A stretch of DNA of 64,000 nucleotides, from assembly GCF_020382885.2 (NCBI RefSeq), contig NC_058497.1:20948330-21012329 (forward strand), written 5' to 3'. Both the position numbers and the translations under genes were made by a program. Shown here in pieces: positions 35,201-48,314 of this stretch. Origin of the DNA: Scatophagus argus (lineage: Eukaryota; Chordata; Actinopteri; Scatophagidae). Under the pieces are notes generated by a model, which ran no database searches, was not told where the DNA came from, and saw only the letters and a program-made list of their open reading frames with translations. How positions within the stretch are numbered: position 1 is the first letter of the stretch; each line of letters starts with the position of its first letter.

Positions 35201-38200
35201 TAGGTTTCTCAGCCAATCGAATAAATGTTATGGCACGTATGTGAGGCAGCGTCTCAGAAAATGTGACCACATTATGGCCTGACTGTACATCTCAACTTCT
35301 CTTTTTATAGATTATGGAATAAATTACCAAAGACTGAAAACATCCCCAACATAGCGATTGACAATGCAGTGCTCTGTGAGACTGTGACATTTGTCAGATG
35401 GAAGGTTCATCAGGACTGGGTGACACAGGTGACATTTTACCTCTCTGTGTCTGTGTATACTTCTCCTGCCAAGAAATATACTGAAGTTGAGCCAAGTGAA
35501 CTGCAGACGTCATGTCACGTGTTGCATTATGAGCAGACTGAAAAACTGACTCTTCTCTCTATATTTAGGCGAAATTTTTTCAAAGTTTTCAGGCTGTTGT
35601 CTCCTCATCAAATGAAGAGTCGTTGTCTCTCGTTATAGGTAATTTCTTTTTCTTTGGCACCATTAGGGTAAAAAATAATCCAAGTCTTAAAACACACACA
35701 CACACACACTGTTTGTTCTTACATATGCACATTCTCCATAACTTTGATATGACTTTTAAGATCTGAATTACACATGCTGTAGATAAAATGCATTTAGTGC
35801 TTCCAATCTGTAATGTGCAGATATTAAACTCTGTGTTGAACATTAGTCAGCCTTGTAGGAGAGCTGTGAGAGTTTGCTCTTCATGATTCATATGCTACAA
35901 ATTCACCAATCAATGCCAGACCATCCATATTGCGTGTGTGTGAGAGAGAGAGATCACTCATTTATTCTGATAATGACTAACCCTTGCTCCAGAAACATGT
36001 TTCGATCTATACTCAAGGCCTTGTAATAAAATGCTTGTTCTTTCTCTTTGAGGCTGTGTGCTGCCTTTAACAGACGCTGAGCAGCAGTTGAGTGAGATCA
36101 GAGAGGCCTGCTATGAAGGTAAGACCAAGAAGATCCAACTGAGCTGGACACCGCAGCTCCGGGCTTCGTGCGACCAGAGAGTTTTTGCCATCCACAAAGG
36201 TGTCAAGGCATTTGACCTTTGTCAGAGGCACAGCTTGCTGATCACTGGAGGCATGGACAGACTCATTCGCATGTGGAATCCACATTTTTCTGGGTGAGGA
36301 ACCGGAGTTCAGTGGGCATTCTTTAAGGTGATCAACATTATCTTCCAAAGCTACCTCCTCTTGGTTTTGTTTGTCTTTTTAGGAAACCAACGGGTATTTT
36401 GAAGGGTCACTGTGCTCCCATCGTGTACCTCTGCATCTTCTCGGAGGACAGTCAGATCTTCTCTGTCTCCATAGACGGCACAGTGAAGGTGACTAATGAC
36501 TCATTTGATTATGTTTCACAAGTAAATTTGTATGTTCTAAATGAATGCTGTATTCATTCTGTACATACTGTGTGCATTTCACCAGCAGTGGTAGAGAGCA
36601 ACTGATTACTTATGCTCAGCTACTTAACTCAAATTCTGAGACATTTGTACTTTACTTGAGTTTTTCTCCCACTTTTTACTTCCACTCCGCTGCAGTTTAG
36701 AAGGAAGTATTGTACTTTCTATTTTTCAGATTAAGATTTTAGCATGTTTGGTGGAGAATGCAATGAATAAAACTACACAGCAGTGTAAATGAGCTTCACC
36801 TTAACCAGTTACAGTGTTTAAATCTGTATAACACTAATCAGAGCCATTCTGCATGTTAATAGGCTACTATACCTAATATGCTTTAAGCTACATATTATAT
36901 CTAATACAGTACTTCTATGCTTTTACTTAGAGAAAAACACAATGCATAGTCTCATACAAAATAATCCCTCTCAATCAGCACTTATGATCCACTAGATGGG
37001 ATGGAGGTGTCTGCTCTGCAGAGACTCTGCCCTCTGCCTTTCTTTTCACATCTTGCTTTTCTCTTCTATTATTTTGTTGTGGTCAGTGCTTCCGGGCATC
37101 AATGATTCTGGAGAAAGATAGTTGATTCTTGAGGTTTACTTCACCTTTGACTGCTGCTAACAAAAACAGCAACAGTACCACACAAATCCTGCGTAGTAGG
37201 CCTTTAGCTAAAATGAAATGCAGGACTTTTGCTTGTAATAGAGTATTTCTTTAATGTGGTGTTACTGCATCACCTTTAATAAATTATGTGACTGTTTTTT
37301 TCCACTGCTGTTCACCTATTCCCGTTTCAGATCTGGGATATTCAAGATCAGTGTTGCCTATTTACAGCAGACCCCAAAGCGAGCGGGATCCATGGTGACA
37401 TAACTGCGTGCTCGTATTCGTCTGCCATGAAGTCCCTTTACATTGCAGCAGACTGTATGGCAGTGCTCTCCCTGAAGATAAGGTTAGCTGTCAGGCCTTT
37501 GTGATTTATTCATCATAGAATCTCATGTACTCTGAAGATATTTTGAAAATATTCTTCCACTGTGCTAATTTAAATACGATGATTTGTGAAGTTCTAAAAA
37601 AGACAGCTGATGATTTTGAAGATTTCCTTTTAGGGGATTAAACATCCCACTTTCTCCCACAAGATACAGAATTTAAGACTTTGCAGAGATGACTGAAGCT
37701 GCTTCATATTCATCTCCCTGTTATTCATTTTGTTATCTTTCTCCTTTGTAAGGCCACGACTTCATAGCCGTCTGACTGTTTCACATAATGAGCCTGTGAC
37801 GTGCTGCGGCTACAGTGAGGAGTTTCGTCAGGTTGTCAGTTGCTCTGAGGGGTCTGTGAGTAAATAAGGATTTGTAGATGACTAAAGTCACATTTTTACT
37901 GAAGAATAAATCCAGTCTTAATTAAAACAGAAACATGACCATCATATTATGCTGACTTATGCTGGGTGTTTAATTACAAGAGGATGTTACTGATTTCAGG
38001 TGGTGAAAGTCTGGGACTTTGATACTGGGCATCAGATTTTTGAGTTTGCTGGTACATATGAGCTGTCTGTCATCACGTGCATGACGTTTGACCTCAAAGG
38101 GAGGCGGTAAAGTACATGAAGCAGCTTGTAAATTGTTTTCAGCTTTCATAAAATATATTTATCCACTACTTCATCGCAGTACATTGTGTTCTGCCATTTG

Positions 38201-41200
38201 CAGATTGATCACAGGTGGAACAAATGGTTGTTTAAAGATCTGGAACTTCAACAATGGTCAGTGCCTGAAGACACTAAAGAAAGGTATGTGTTATAAGTCT
38301 CCATTGGTACATCAGGACAGAAGTTTGAATTACCATATTATTCTCTAACTGTGAAAAATTATGTCCATCTTCCTGTAGATGGTGACTGTCAGGAGGTGTG
38401 TGACTGCACCTTTATGAAAGTTCATCAGAATTTGTGAGTACCGATTTGAGATTGACGTTTGATGTTCTTGGCTCAGCTTAAATTTTAATCCATGTTGAGT
38501 TTGTCCAATTTATATTTAAAGCTATGTGATGTCAGTTGGCCGGGACCGGAAGATTGACATTTACTCTGTGAGTACAAAACAAAATACATGAATTCCAGGT
38601 ATTATTTGTCAGCTGAGTTCCAGAAATCCCATTCCAATTATTTCTCCCATCCTCCATCCCTCCATATTGGATCGCATTTGCATTTGTTTACATCGTTATT
38701 ACCTGCTGAACTCCATTCTGAAACGCCAAAGAAAATAAACATACTGACAGTTCAGGCCATAACATGCTTTGAATTTCATTACAAAACCCATGCAATTGAG
38801 AAAGAAGTGTGCAGAGGAAGAATTTTAATGCACTTATAGGATTTTCTACCAGACAGTATTTTTATGATCCAAACATAACAAAATAATATTGTTGTGTAAA
38901 AAGTCTCCTGTTTGCTGACTATGCTCCTGTCTTTTGTCAGGACGTACCTGAGGACCTTCATCATGTCCAGAGGCCACAGCCTTCCTGGCAAGATGATCTG
39001 GTGATTAATGAACACAAAAAAATTTTAGATACAATAATAACAATAACAATAATAAGCAGCTCAATGGACTCTAACAAAGAGATTGTACCCCCACCTGAGA
39101 CGTTTATCTCAGTGGTAGAAACACTGGATTGAATGCATGGATTCAGTCATTATCCTTCCATTAACAGCTTTCTGTGCTGAAAGTGACAAAAGGACAAATC
39201 AGGTCTTTTTGTTGTGAAATGAATGTGCGATCACAAACACGTCAGCCACGTTCACAATATGCACCAACTCTGTGGTTATACAGTCACCATCATATTTGTC
39301 TATTTATAGTCACTGTGGAAAAAACAGACAATCTTTTTGAAGCGCCAGTGTATTTTTATCTATAAATTGTCAAAGAAATGTTGCATTTGATGGAAAGTGA
39401 TGAAGCATATTTAGTTAAGTACAATTTTAAGGTACTTAAGGTATTTAACTTGAGTATTATCATTTTATGTGATGTCACTTTATGTCACTTTATGACTTTG
39501 CATTTATTTGACAGCCATTGTTATGAGCTACCTGCAGAATCAGTTTGAGATTTTTACATAGAAAACCTGAAAAGACAACGCTTGCCCTGCTTGTTCTGTG
39601 TCCATATTAGATGGACACACAGAGGACACTCTCGTCTTTGGTCCTGTGAATCGGTCTTTGCTGACTGGCTGGAAAGCTCAGAGAGAGAGAGCTGGGTAAC
39701 AAAGCCTCCCTGATCTCTGCCCTACTGTGCTGCATCGCCTGCAGGAAGATTTTTAACTCAAGCAGCGAGTTACCCCATTCCTCATCTCCCTTTTCTTCTC
39801 CCTCCTTCCTTATTTCATTTCTCTCAGGTCTGAGAATTTCTTTTACATATTTTGAAACGCTTTCTTTTTATAAACGTGCCATCTTTCTGTACCCATATTT
39901 TATACACTAATACAGTTCATTTATATAGTTTAACATATGCTATATATTGATTACAGGCCTATTCAGTAATAAATACACATCCACTGATGTCAGCTTTTCT
40001 TTGTATCAAAGTCCCAAAGCAACCGAGCTCTGACCTGTCAGCGTTCCTGTAGTTTATGACAGGTTCTGCTCCGGAGCTGTCACTGAAATGTGAGGATGGT
40101 TTTTATCACTGACTCAATACAGAACACATGGTGTGCATCAAATGCCCGATGCTCCTCCACCACTTATTCATACAGTGCAGGGTTACATCAGTGTTTTATC
40201 CCCTGTGATTTTTTTTCCATTGTTTGCACTTAAAAAGGATTAGTTTTGGGGATAAAAAGTTCAGGAACGTTCAACAAGACATTTAAGGATACTGAGTCAT
40301 TCCTTTAAATGTCACCATTTTATGATCAGAATAAAGTCAGATCGCCTCCAACACTATTGATGTTTCTCAACACTGATCATTTTGTCCAAGCAGTGAAAGA
40401 AACCACTCATTTAGTCTGATTGTTTAACTTCTAGACTACAATATTTCCATGAGGTAAAATCAGGCAAAATTTTATATTTTTCAAATATTAGTGTATCAGT
40501 ACAGTGATGCTTTTAGCTGAATTTCAACATCTGTATGCTAACACAGTCACGATGACAATGCAAAAATGTTTAGTTGGTATAAAACTATAATATCTAACTA
40601 TGTTCACCATGTTGGTTTAACGTGTTAGCATTTTAGTGCTTGTTAATTGGAACTATGCTAATGGGAATGTCATTTGATCTGCAGTTATTTGGTCATAAAC
40701 CAAATTACTGGGCAAATTAACATTTTGACCAGATAGTTGCATTAGATGAAATGTCGACATAAATTGCATGGATTTATTACCATTGGCAATCATGACTGGG
40801 TAAAATTACCAACTTCAGTAATTAATGCAGCCCCATGATCAGCCTCATGCAATATATTGCAGTTCTTTTATGCGATCTTACTTGTCTAATGTGGTCAGGT
40901 TAGCTCTGACAGCTGGGGACAATCTTCTCTCTACATGCGCTGTAGGGAGGGAAATGGGTTCTCACTAATGCTGTATGATCCATTGGAGGAGGTGAAACTG
41001 AGTCCCCTTCCATCTCTTTCATTATGGCTGGTGGTTTCCCCCAAAGAGGCCCATTAAGAGAGCAGAAAGATTGCATTACAGTGGCCCATAAGAAAAGTGA
41101 CCCCTTTGATTATCTGCAGAGCTCTCTCTTGAAATAGTTTTTTGTTAATGGCCTGCAGGAAGAAGATCAATGGGTTGTTCGATATACACTGGTCTCTTTC

Positions 41201-44200
41201 TCATATCCACTGAGTTGAATGTGAATTTTCTGGTCCTTCAGATGGTCAGCGTTGTGTTGCGTCTCTTAAAAAATTTAAAACGTGGCCCATGGCTAAATAT
41301 TTCGCTTTGGCTTGGAATATAGTTTACATTAAATTCACTAATCAGTGTCTAAGTCAAAAATGCCATCTGCTTTTCCTGATTTGTGTAGTTTCCTCTTGGC
41401 AGCATCACTCAGAGCAAAATATCCTTGTTTTGTTGGGAAAAATGAGTACATAGAGCATAAGATGGGTCGCTGTGTATCGGTGAGATGTACGGCAGTAACA
41501 GTTACGTTTGGCTTGTCTGTTCACTCAGGAGTTTGACATCAAGTCAGTTGTTGTGGAAAAATGTGTGACAGATTTGGTCACAGTACTGTAAGCAAAATCC
41601 AGACTTCAATGAAGACTCAGTGACAGTTGTACATGACTTGAAACCTCCGTGATGCCTCCGTGATGCCGTTTCATTTTTGATCAACAGACTGGTGACCTTT
41701 TCAGCTGTTCATTTATCCCATGAGGTGGGCAAACTCCTTGATCAAGGGCAAGTGATCAAGGTTAAAGCAATGTGTCGACATTTGGGGAAAATATGCTTCT
41801 TTGCTCTCTTGCCAGAAGTTAACACCACTCTCATGTCTGTAAAATGTCTGATAAATAGAAGCTACCACCAGCAGCCAGTGAGTTCAGTTTGGCAGATAGA
41901 CTGGAAAAAGGACAAAATAGGTACCTTAGGTATGCCCAAAGGTAAACTATCATTTAGTAGGCAGATTTTAATTAACCTTCAGACAAACTAGGCTACCAGT
42001 TTCCTGATTCCAGTATTTCCCTCAAGCTAAGCACTTCTAACTTTTGGAAAGAAAGCAAATAAATTTATTTCCCATAATTTACCCCCAAACTCTCCCTGTA
42101 AGGTTATATCTGTACCATTAGTTTTACATCAGGCTTTGTCTATTAAAATGCCAGAAAAATACCAAAAAATTCCATTTAGTTTTAAAGAAAGAGAAACTTC
42201 TCTTGTCAGTGAGATAAACATGCTACGGCGATAGGAAATGTAATGTATTTTATCTTTTCATGCACAAACGAAGACAGGAATCCTTCAAATAAGTCTGTCA
42301 CAGCTAAAAAAGAAATATACTGTGGCCCGTTGAGCTGCAACCTCATTTTGACATTAATTAACTTTTTATTGTGTAGACTCATACTGTGTCTTCCCTCAGA
42401 AAAATGGACATAAGGAGGACATCCTTTGTGTGGCGCAGTGTCTGCCATCTCTCCTAGCCACCGGCAGCTATAATGGAGAGATTATTGTGTGGAATGTGGT
42501 TTCTGGACATATTCAGTGTCGGTTTGTTAGCCCTCTTCTAGCTGAACAGCAACATGTTGAAGGTAATTTCGGAGCTTCCATGTGAATGATGAATGTGTTC
42601 AATTATACCTCTGATGTGATTAGAACTGTGTATTGGTTTGATGAATTTTCTGTTGCACAGGATTGGATACGAGTGTTCCAAGCATGGTTTTCCTGAAGAA
42701 CTCCAAGTTAAAGCAGTTTTCCTCAGGCACAGCTCTCGCGACGTCTGGGACCATGGGTCAGTGTTATGAGTACACTAATTACGGCGTGTGATTGCACTTT
42801 ACAGCCTTCGACAGTGTCTGTCAATACACTGTTAATTATGCATTTTCTCTTTTAAAGGTTGCATAAATCTCTGGAGCGTGTTCAGCGGAGGGAAATTTGT
42901 GAGCAGCTTCAAAGCTGTAAGATATTTAACTCAAACAGATTTCTTGCTTTCTCTTTTGGACACAAGGGATAGGACTCCTTCTCCTACCTTCAAAAGTGCT
43001 GTTTAAACAGGAAGATAATTTGTGGTGCACTGTTTCTTTGTTTAGTTCTAGTTTTTGAACAAGTAATAGATACCTTCTTTGCAAGTACACAGGGACATTG
43101 GGAGGTGGATGAACATGGGGGGCATGAAGCTGAAATAAACTGCAAATAAATCTTTCATAAGGCAGCAGAAATTGTCATTTTGGGCTATAAAACTGTCAAT
43201 ATCTTTATAGAACCACCCCCCCAAAAACAACATTTTACTTTACTCATACCCCATTCATGTTTTGTTACCTAGCAACAATGGTTTTAACCATTTTTCCATG
43301 CTCTTATTTTCATCTCCTTTCATTTCTTCATGATTAGTTTCTACTATTTGTTGCCTGGTACATTTTTTTATTAGATTATATGTCAGAATATTTGGAGGGG
43401 ACTGTTACCTGAGGGAATGTATTAAGTCTGTCTACAGGGAAAGTAACATTTACCCACCACAGGGAAGATAACTGGTTGGGTCTGATTCTGCCTCCTTTAT
43501 ACCTAGTTTGAGTGGAAGAGAGCCATTGCCAAATGATGAATAGTTGGTGATTTCTGTGCTATGACTGAAGAGGACATTTACACATTCATTTTTGTTCATG
43601 TTTTACAGTCCCGATTTCAAAAAAAGATTACAAAACTGGCCAAAGCAGAAAAGACAGCGCTGCTGTACGCTGCTGACGGAATCGGTTACATCTATGTTTA
43701 CAACATGGAGAAGTTTGCCCCTGAGAAAAAATCCCAGAAAGGTCAGCTGCATTTTTTTCTTGCTACTTTGATTAAACCTGTTGTGAAAATGTGAAGAAGT
43801 CTCTCAAAACATTTGAAATCCCATTTGTGAGAGTTCTCCTGTTTGATTTTTCACATTGATTCAGCTGAAAACTTCTGGCGTGCCCACACCAGCAGGATAA
43901 CTGGGTATGTAAAGTACACAACACGCTTCATCAGATTCAGTCACATTTCATCTTCTCTGCAGTTTAAGATTAGAAAGCAGCTGTATTCAGAAAGAAATTA
44001 GACTTTGGGTTGTGCCTTTGATTTTTAGCGGAGTGTATACTTAAAACTCCCTGTGGGTTCATCTTTGTTGGAGTCATCCTCAGTCTGGGGTTGTTGGTGG
44101 TGGCAGCAGGAGAAGCGTAGAAGAGATTATGTGTGGGAAGGTCTTAAACAGATGATCAGCACAGGTGAGATGCTGCCCGGGGTTGCATCTCCCATCAGAA

Positions 44201-46220
44201 GTACCAACAGGAGGGTGATTTAGAGTGCTCTGCCAGAAATGCCTTATCCCATTTCATCTCATGTCTCTTCATTCTGGTCCAGCCTGCAGATTGTTGACAG
44301 TGATCAAGTGGTGCTTACCTCATCCAATGACTACACTGTGCGCCTTTGGAGTGCATACGGAGAATTCATAGGTGGGTGTCATTATGCGTCCGTCAGTCTG
44401 TTCTACTGATGCCCATTGAAATAACATTAATTTTGACCACGGTGCAGAGATTAAGGTGGATATTATGCTGTAATTTATGGGCATGATCATTTCAATGTGA
44501 CAGAAGTCATGGTTGGGTTAACCCACTGAGCGACCTTTTGGTTAAAAATGAGCTGTTGGGCCCATGGTTCCTCAGGTTCCTCCCACTCGCCAGGTATTGT
44601 GTATGTGCTCTGTCACCTTCAAGTACCTGTCAAGTACAGAGCACACAGCAAACTACATGGCAGCTTAATTATATTTTACACAGAGAGCCTGGAAATCACC
44701 AGTACTCCTACACCACAATACAACCTGGCCCCAGGTTCACAGTGTGTCAATTGTCAGATTAATTTTGGAACGTGCACCATGCAAGCACAATATTACTTCA
44801 ACAAATAAAGAATTTAAAATTGGATTTTCAGTTAGAACATTCAGTTGCTTAAAGGTCAAATTGTAGAGATGAAACAAAGGAGATATAATGTGTTAACTGA
44901 TGAAAGATGCTGGTAGTTAATTCACCAGTAGTTACCTTTGGACAGAGCCCAGTTAACTGTTTTCTCCTGTTTCCACTTTTAGTGCAAAGCTAAGCTAACT
45001 GACTGCTGGCTGTGGCTTCATATTGAACTCAAGATATAACAATGATGTCAGTCTTCTCATCTCATTCTCAACTTTTCCAGCTGGTAGACCAGTCCTGATG
45101 TATGTCCACTGACTCTTAATTAGTTACTGTCAGTGTTTTTTTAGAGAGTTAATGATTGTCAGTTTTGCCCACTGACAGAAAATGAAACAAGTCAGAGCAA
45201 AACTCACAACTATCTTGATATTTTTCATGAGATTTATCTTGAGGGAATATCATTAAAAGGCTCAAGTGTGTAGTAAGCAATTTGGCATTTATTTTTCACC
45301 CTAATTCATAATAATTTGGAGATAAAGATTAGATTTTTCTGTGGGTCTGTAGGAGGCGTGCTGCAGAGTGGAGCACTGCCGCAGAGAAATGATTTCGAAT
45401 GGATTCTGACATTGTGACATTTTAAGAAGCCACTCTTTTCACTGTGTCACCTTTTTTCAGCCCCATGTTGTGCAGTTTAGCAAAATGTTACATTGGAGAC
45501 TTTGGTCTTTGGTCTCTATCCACAGGAACCTTTGGGCAATCTGAGAGCTGGAGCGTCCATATCTCCTCTTCCTGGAAGCATCCTGCTGTCCCCTATGAGG
45601 TTCTCATTGATCCTCTGAGTATGCCAGATCATGAGATTCTGAATTTAAAAACATGTCTTTCTGATGCTATCGATCCTGACAAGACTGATGCTCATAGAGA
45701 GAAACTAAAGGTGAGCTGAGGTACTTCACAAGTGATTATCTGAGCTGTGTAAGTTGTGTTTTTCTCTCTGCCTCTTCCACATCCAACTGAACTGAACTGA
45801 ACTTTGTCTGCTCTTCTTGGCATAATTGCAGTCAGAGACACACAGTAATCTGAGACTTTCTCCAACATCCACCAGTGACACAGACGCTGAAGCAGATGAA
45901 AGGCATGTTTTACCCAGAGGAACACAAGAGTGGGTGAGTTACATTACAACAGCAAAGACTACTGTACGCAATGCAAGTCTTACACCACACTCAAAATAAC
46001 TTAAAATGTAACTGATTTATATTTCGAGTGACTGTGTCTGTTATTGCATTTCAGACTCTGTCGTGAAATTGTCAGGCATACTAACAAGCTATCGAACTAC
46101 TCCACTCTGAAAGGGTTGGATACTGTGGAGCCACTAAACAGCAGTGTAAGACCTGACCTCTCTCTCGCTGGTATTGATCCTTTCATAAGCAGCTCTGAGG
46201 AACTGGAGTCAACTGAATGA
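29282..46220 (+). CDS. EF-hand and WD40-repeat protein, WDR49/WDR64/EFCAB8 group (31 coding exons, 1,075 aa)
   Basis: Exons: 29282-29355, 29827-30088, 31152-31175, 31349-31402, 31489-31566, 31733-31798, 32300-32530, 33469-33554, 33691-33783, 33868-33913, 34006-34052, 35311-35428, 35569-35638, 36053-36293, 36383-36488, 37331-37482, 37753-37855, 38000-38106, 38204-38283, 38379-38433, 38522-38567, 38941-39000, 42400-42562, 42661-42756, 42858-42916, 43609-43741, 43865-43904, 44283-44371, 45526-45710, 45832-45929, 46055-46220. All phases match. Basic N-terminus; EF-hand pair about 121-195, with a loop DYSGQGRISWGD ending in Asp rather than Glu; WD40 units from about 210, visible as LIRMWNP, KIWDIQ, KVWDFD, KIWNFN, IIVWNV, INLWSV and VRLWSA; acidic Ser-rich tail. 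The EF-hand plus WD40 order fits WDR49-like or EFCAB8-like axonemal scaffold proteins; the exact orthologue is open. The first exon and ATG are the least certain part. Confidence 0.85.
32878..33075 (+). repeat. Diverged dispersed fish repeat in intron
   Basis: GTGTATTTATATAGCGCTTT, followed by CCCCCATTAACACAG and a TTCAGTATCTTTCCCTGA block, matches the layout of a very common teleost repeat that starts with TATTTATATAGCGC. It is old and diverged, in the intron after the exon ending at 32530. Confidence 0.6.
35691..35709. repeat. CA dinucleotide microsatellite
   Basis: About nine AC units in an intron of the WD40 gene. Confidence 0.9.
36586..37307. mobile_element. Nonautonomous TIR element (MITE-like) in intron
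   Basis: The left end CAGTGGTAGAG and the right end CCACTG are inverted. Inside are the TTGTACTTTACTTGAGT and CACTTTTTACTTCCACT blocks characteristic of a very abundant teleost element full of ACTTAAGTA-like motifs. It has no transposase and is about 720 bp long. It nearly fills the intron between the exons ending at 36488 and starting at 37331, so it ends only 23 bp before the acceptor. A clean target-site duplication was not found. Confidence 0.65.
40525..40800 (+). repeat. Dispersed teleost repeat rich in GCTAAC and GTTAGCAT motifs
   Basis: TGTATGCTAACACAGTCAC, then CACCATGTTGG, CGTGTTAGCATTTTAG, AATGGGAATGTCATTTGATC and ATTTGGTCATAAACCAAA follow the order of a well-known fish intronic repeat. 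It has no coding capacity. Confidence 0.6.
41755..42085 (+). repeat. Dispersed teleost repeat, copy 2
   Basis: Same family as 11640-12176. Ordered blocks seen: GTTAAAGCAATGTGTCGACA, ATATGCTTCTTTGCTCTCTT, CCACTCTCATGTCTGTAAAA and AGCTACCACCAGCAGCCAG. Lies in the WD40-gene intron on the + strand. Confidence 0.6.
44920..45085 (-). repeat. Dispersed teleost repeat, copy 3
   Basis: GCAAAGCTAAGCTAACTGAC, CTGCTGGCTGTGGCTTCATA and GTCAGTCTTCTCATCTCATT are the blocks of the same family in inverted orientation relative to 41755-42085, inside another intron of the WD40 gene. Confidence 0.6.
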
Positions 46221-47432
46221 GATGAAACAGTATTGATCACAGCTGGGAAACTGGGTCACTGCAGCACCCAATTCTATAAAGCAAAAAGACAGAGCAAGGA
46301 AAAAATTAATAGAATGAAAAAATTCTGAGAACTATGGCTGCATGTACCTAGAAAACATTTTGCGATGGGATCACACTAGTACTCAGTACTCGTGGGTCTG
46401 ATTACGCCGATCTTTGAACTTAAACAGGAAATATGACTCCAACTAAATGCTGACATTGCTCCACGTCCTCTGGATTTGCCAACACGCAACTGTTTACTTT
46501 GCCATCTCTTCAAAATGATAAAATGTCTGTTGTGTTTACAAAGCACCCTTGTGGCCAAAAGACAAATAACGCTGTTTTAAATGTAGGAAAAACTTTCATC
46601 CATTCATCTTTTGAAAAATGAACTACCACCTGAGATAAAAAGAATTTACTGAGCCAGCTGGCCAGACCTCATTCTGAAAATATGATAAAATTAGAGGATA
46701 GAGAAAACATATGACATCCTTTCAGGCTCAAGTTTGCATAACAAATGTCTTTATCTTCAAGATTTGATGTATTATCTGTTATATTAAATGTATTATCTAG
46801 GATCTTATGACAGTGCTCTGACATACATTGTATTATTAATAAAACCTGCATAGTTTCAGATCCGCAAACCTTATAAATGAATCATGTTAAACATTAAAAT
46901 GTCACACCCTTGTTTTCGCTGTTATCTACCTGCTTTACAGTTTTCAGGGATCTGGCCTAGTGAGATATCTATCTGACGCTGGAGGATGCCACATTGAGCT
47001 ACAATAGAGACTCTATAGTGACTATTAACACCATACACTAAGTCGGGGAAGTAATATTTTAAAACATATGACACTGGAGATTAGAGGGCCTTTAGTACAG
47101 GGAAAGTAAAACATTTGAGCGCAGAGACAGTCATATTTGTGTAAGCAGAATACGATATAAAGTAACAGAATGAGGGAATGAGGTGTGTTGCACATTTTGC
47201 ATGCTCCATCAAGTAAATTGTCACTATAGCATTTATTCTCTTGGGCCATCGTTCATAGAAACCCACTGGAGATCTCGACAACCCTCAATTTATCACCTCT
47301 TGCACACACACACACCGGAATACACACCCTCCCTCTCTTACTGGGGAAGTACGAGGGCGTGCAATTTAATGTTAACAAACAATAATTGCAAGAGTAACTT
47401 GGGGGAGGTTATACCCACCACATCTATATTTT

Positions 47433-47450
47433 TTATTATTATTATTATTA
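47433..47450. repeat. TTA trinucleotide microsatellite
   Basis: Six ATT-type units in the spacer. Confidence 0.85.
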
Positions 47451-47545
47451 CACTAGCTATTAGCACTTGGCCCAATTACCCACACAGATCCAAGCAGTGG
47501 AACCTCTGAATTATTCAGAAATGCTCAGTGAGTATAAGCACCTTT

Positions 47546-47569
47546 AGAGAGAGAGAGAGAGAGAGAGAG
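47546..47569. repeat. AG dinucleotide microsatellite
   Basis: About twelve AG units in the spacer. Confidence 0.9.
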
Positions 47570-48314
47570 GGAAAACTAGTAATTTTGAACATGAAAGCCA
47601 GAAATATTCTGGGTGGGAAACACTGTAATTATAGGTCACAACTTTCTCCAAATCCACGTGTCTCAGTTACTCCCAGTCTGGAGAAAATCAGCGTGATGTT
47701 AAAGCGGAAATCCAGTTTAGGACACTGACACTGTTACAGCGTTGTCTTCAAGCAGATTATCAGCACGGACACGAGCCAATCCAAACGCTAAATGGTCGAT
47801 GCTTCCATCAGACATAGTGAACTGCAGACACTTTGCTTCCTATACCGGCAGACCTGATCCAAGAGTCTCACTGTCCACAATTACACATTGATTTATCACA
47901 GTAAGCTTTAACTCGGTGACACTTTTTCTCACTGTGTCTGAAAGCTCAACAGGAGCGCATTTCCACGTCCTGTGCTCAGAAAAAGGACTGTTCCATGAGT
48001 ACGTGAAGGCAGCAGCAGAATGGCATTTGTGCCCTTTGTATCTCTTGTTTTACCCCCCCCTCCCTCTCCATCTGGCCGCGCTGCCTGTCAGCCTCAGCTG
48101 ATCAATGAACTCATCCCGCCAGCAGAGCGCGTCCCTGCGCCTCGTACAGAAAATGGGGAAGCTTCCTAGCGGAGCACAGACCCACTCCCCGTTTTCTGAG
48201 TAACTGTGGAAAGGAAAATCCCTGTTGTTTTTTTTTTTCCTCATAACACTGTCAGAGAACCCATGCACTGCGAGCTTTCTCCACCGCCTCCACTGCTCAC
48301 AGGACTCTGCCAGG

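Larger units (their letters stand above)
39001..42399. other. Largest intron of the WD40 gene (3.4 kb), repeat-rich
   Basis: Bounded by an unusual donor (CTG then GTGATT) and a good acceptor (TTCCCTCAG). It contains two dispersed repeats (40525-40800 and 41755-42085) and no convincing extra exon. Confidence 0.5.
46221..47720. other. 3' UTR of the WD40 gene and intergenic spacer
   Basis: AATAAA at about 46839-46844 is a likely end of the WD40 transcript. Beyond it there is no gene; two simple repeats (47433-47450 TTA, 47546-47569 AG) are present. Confidence 0.45.
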
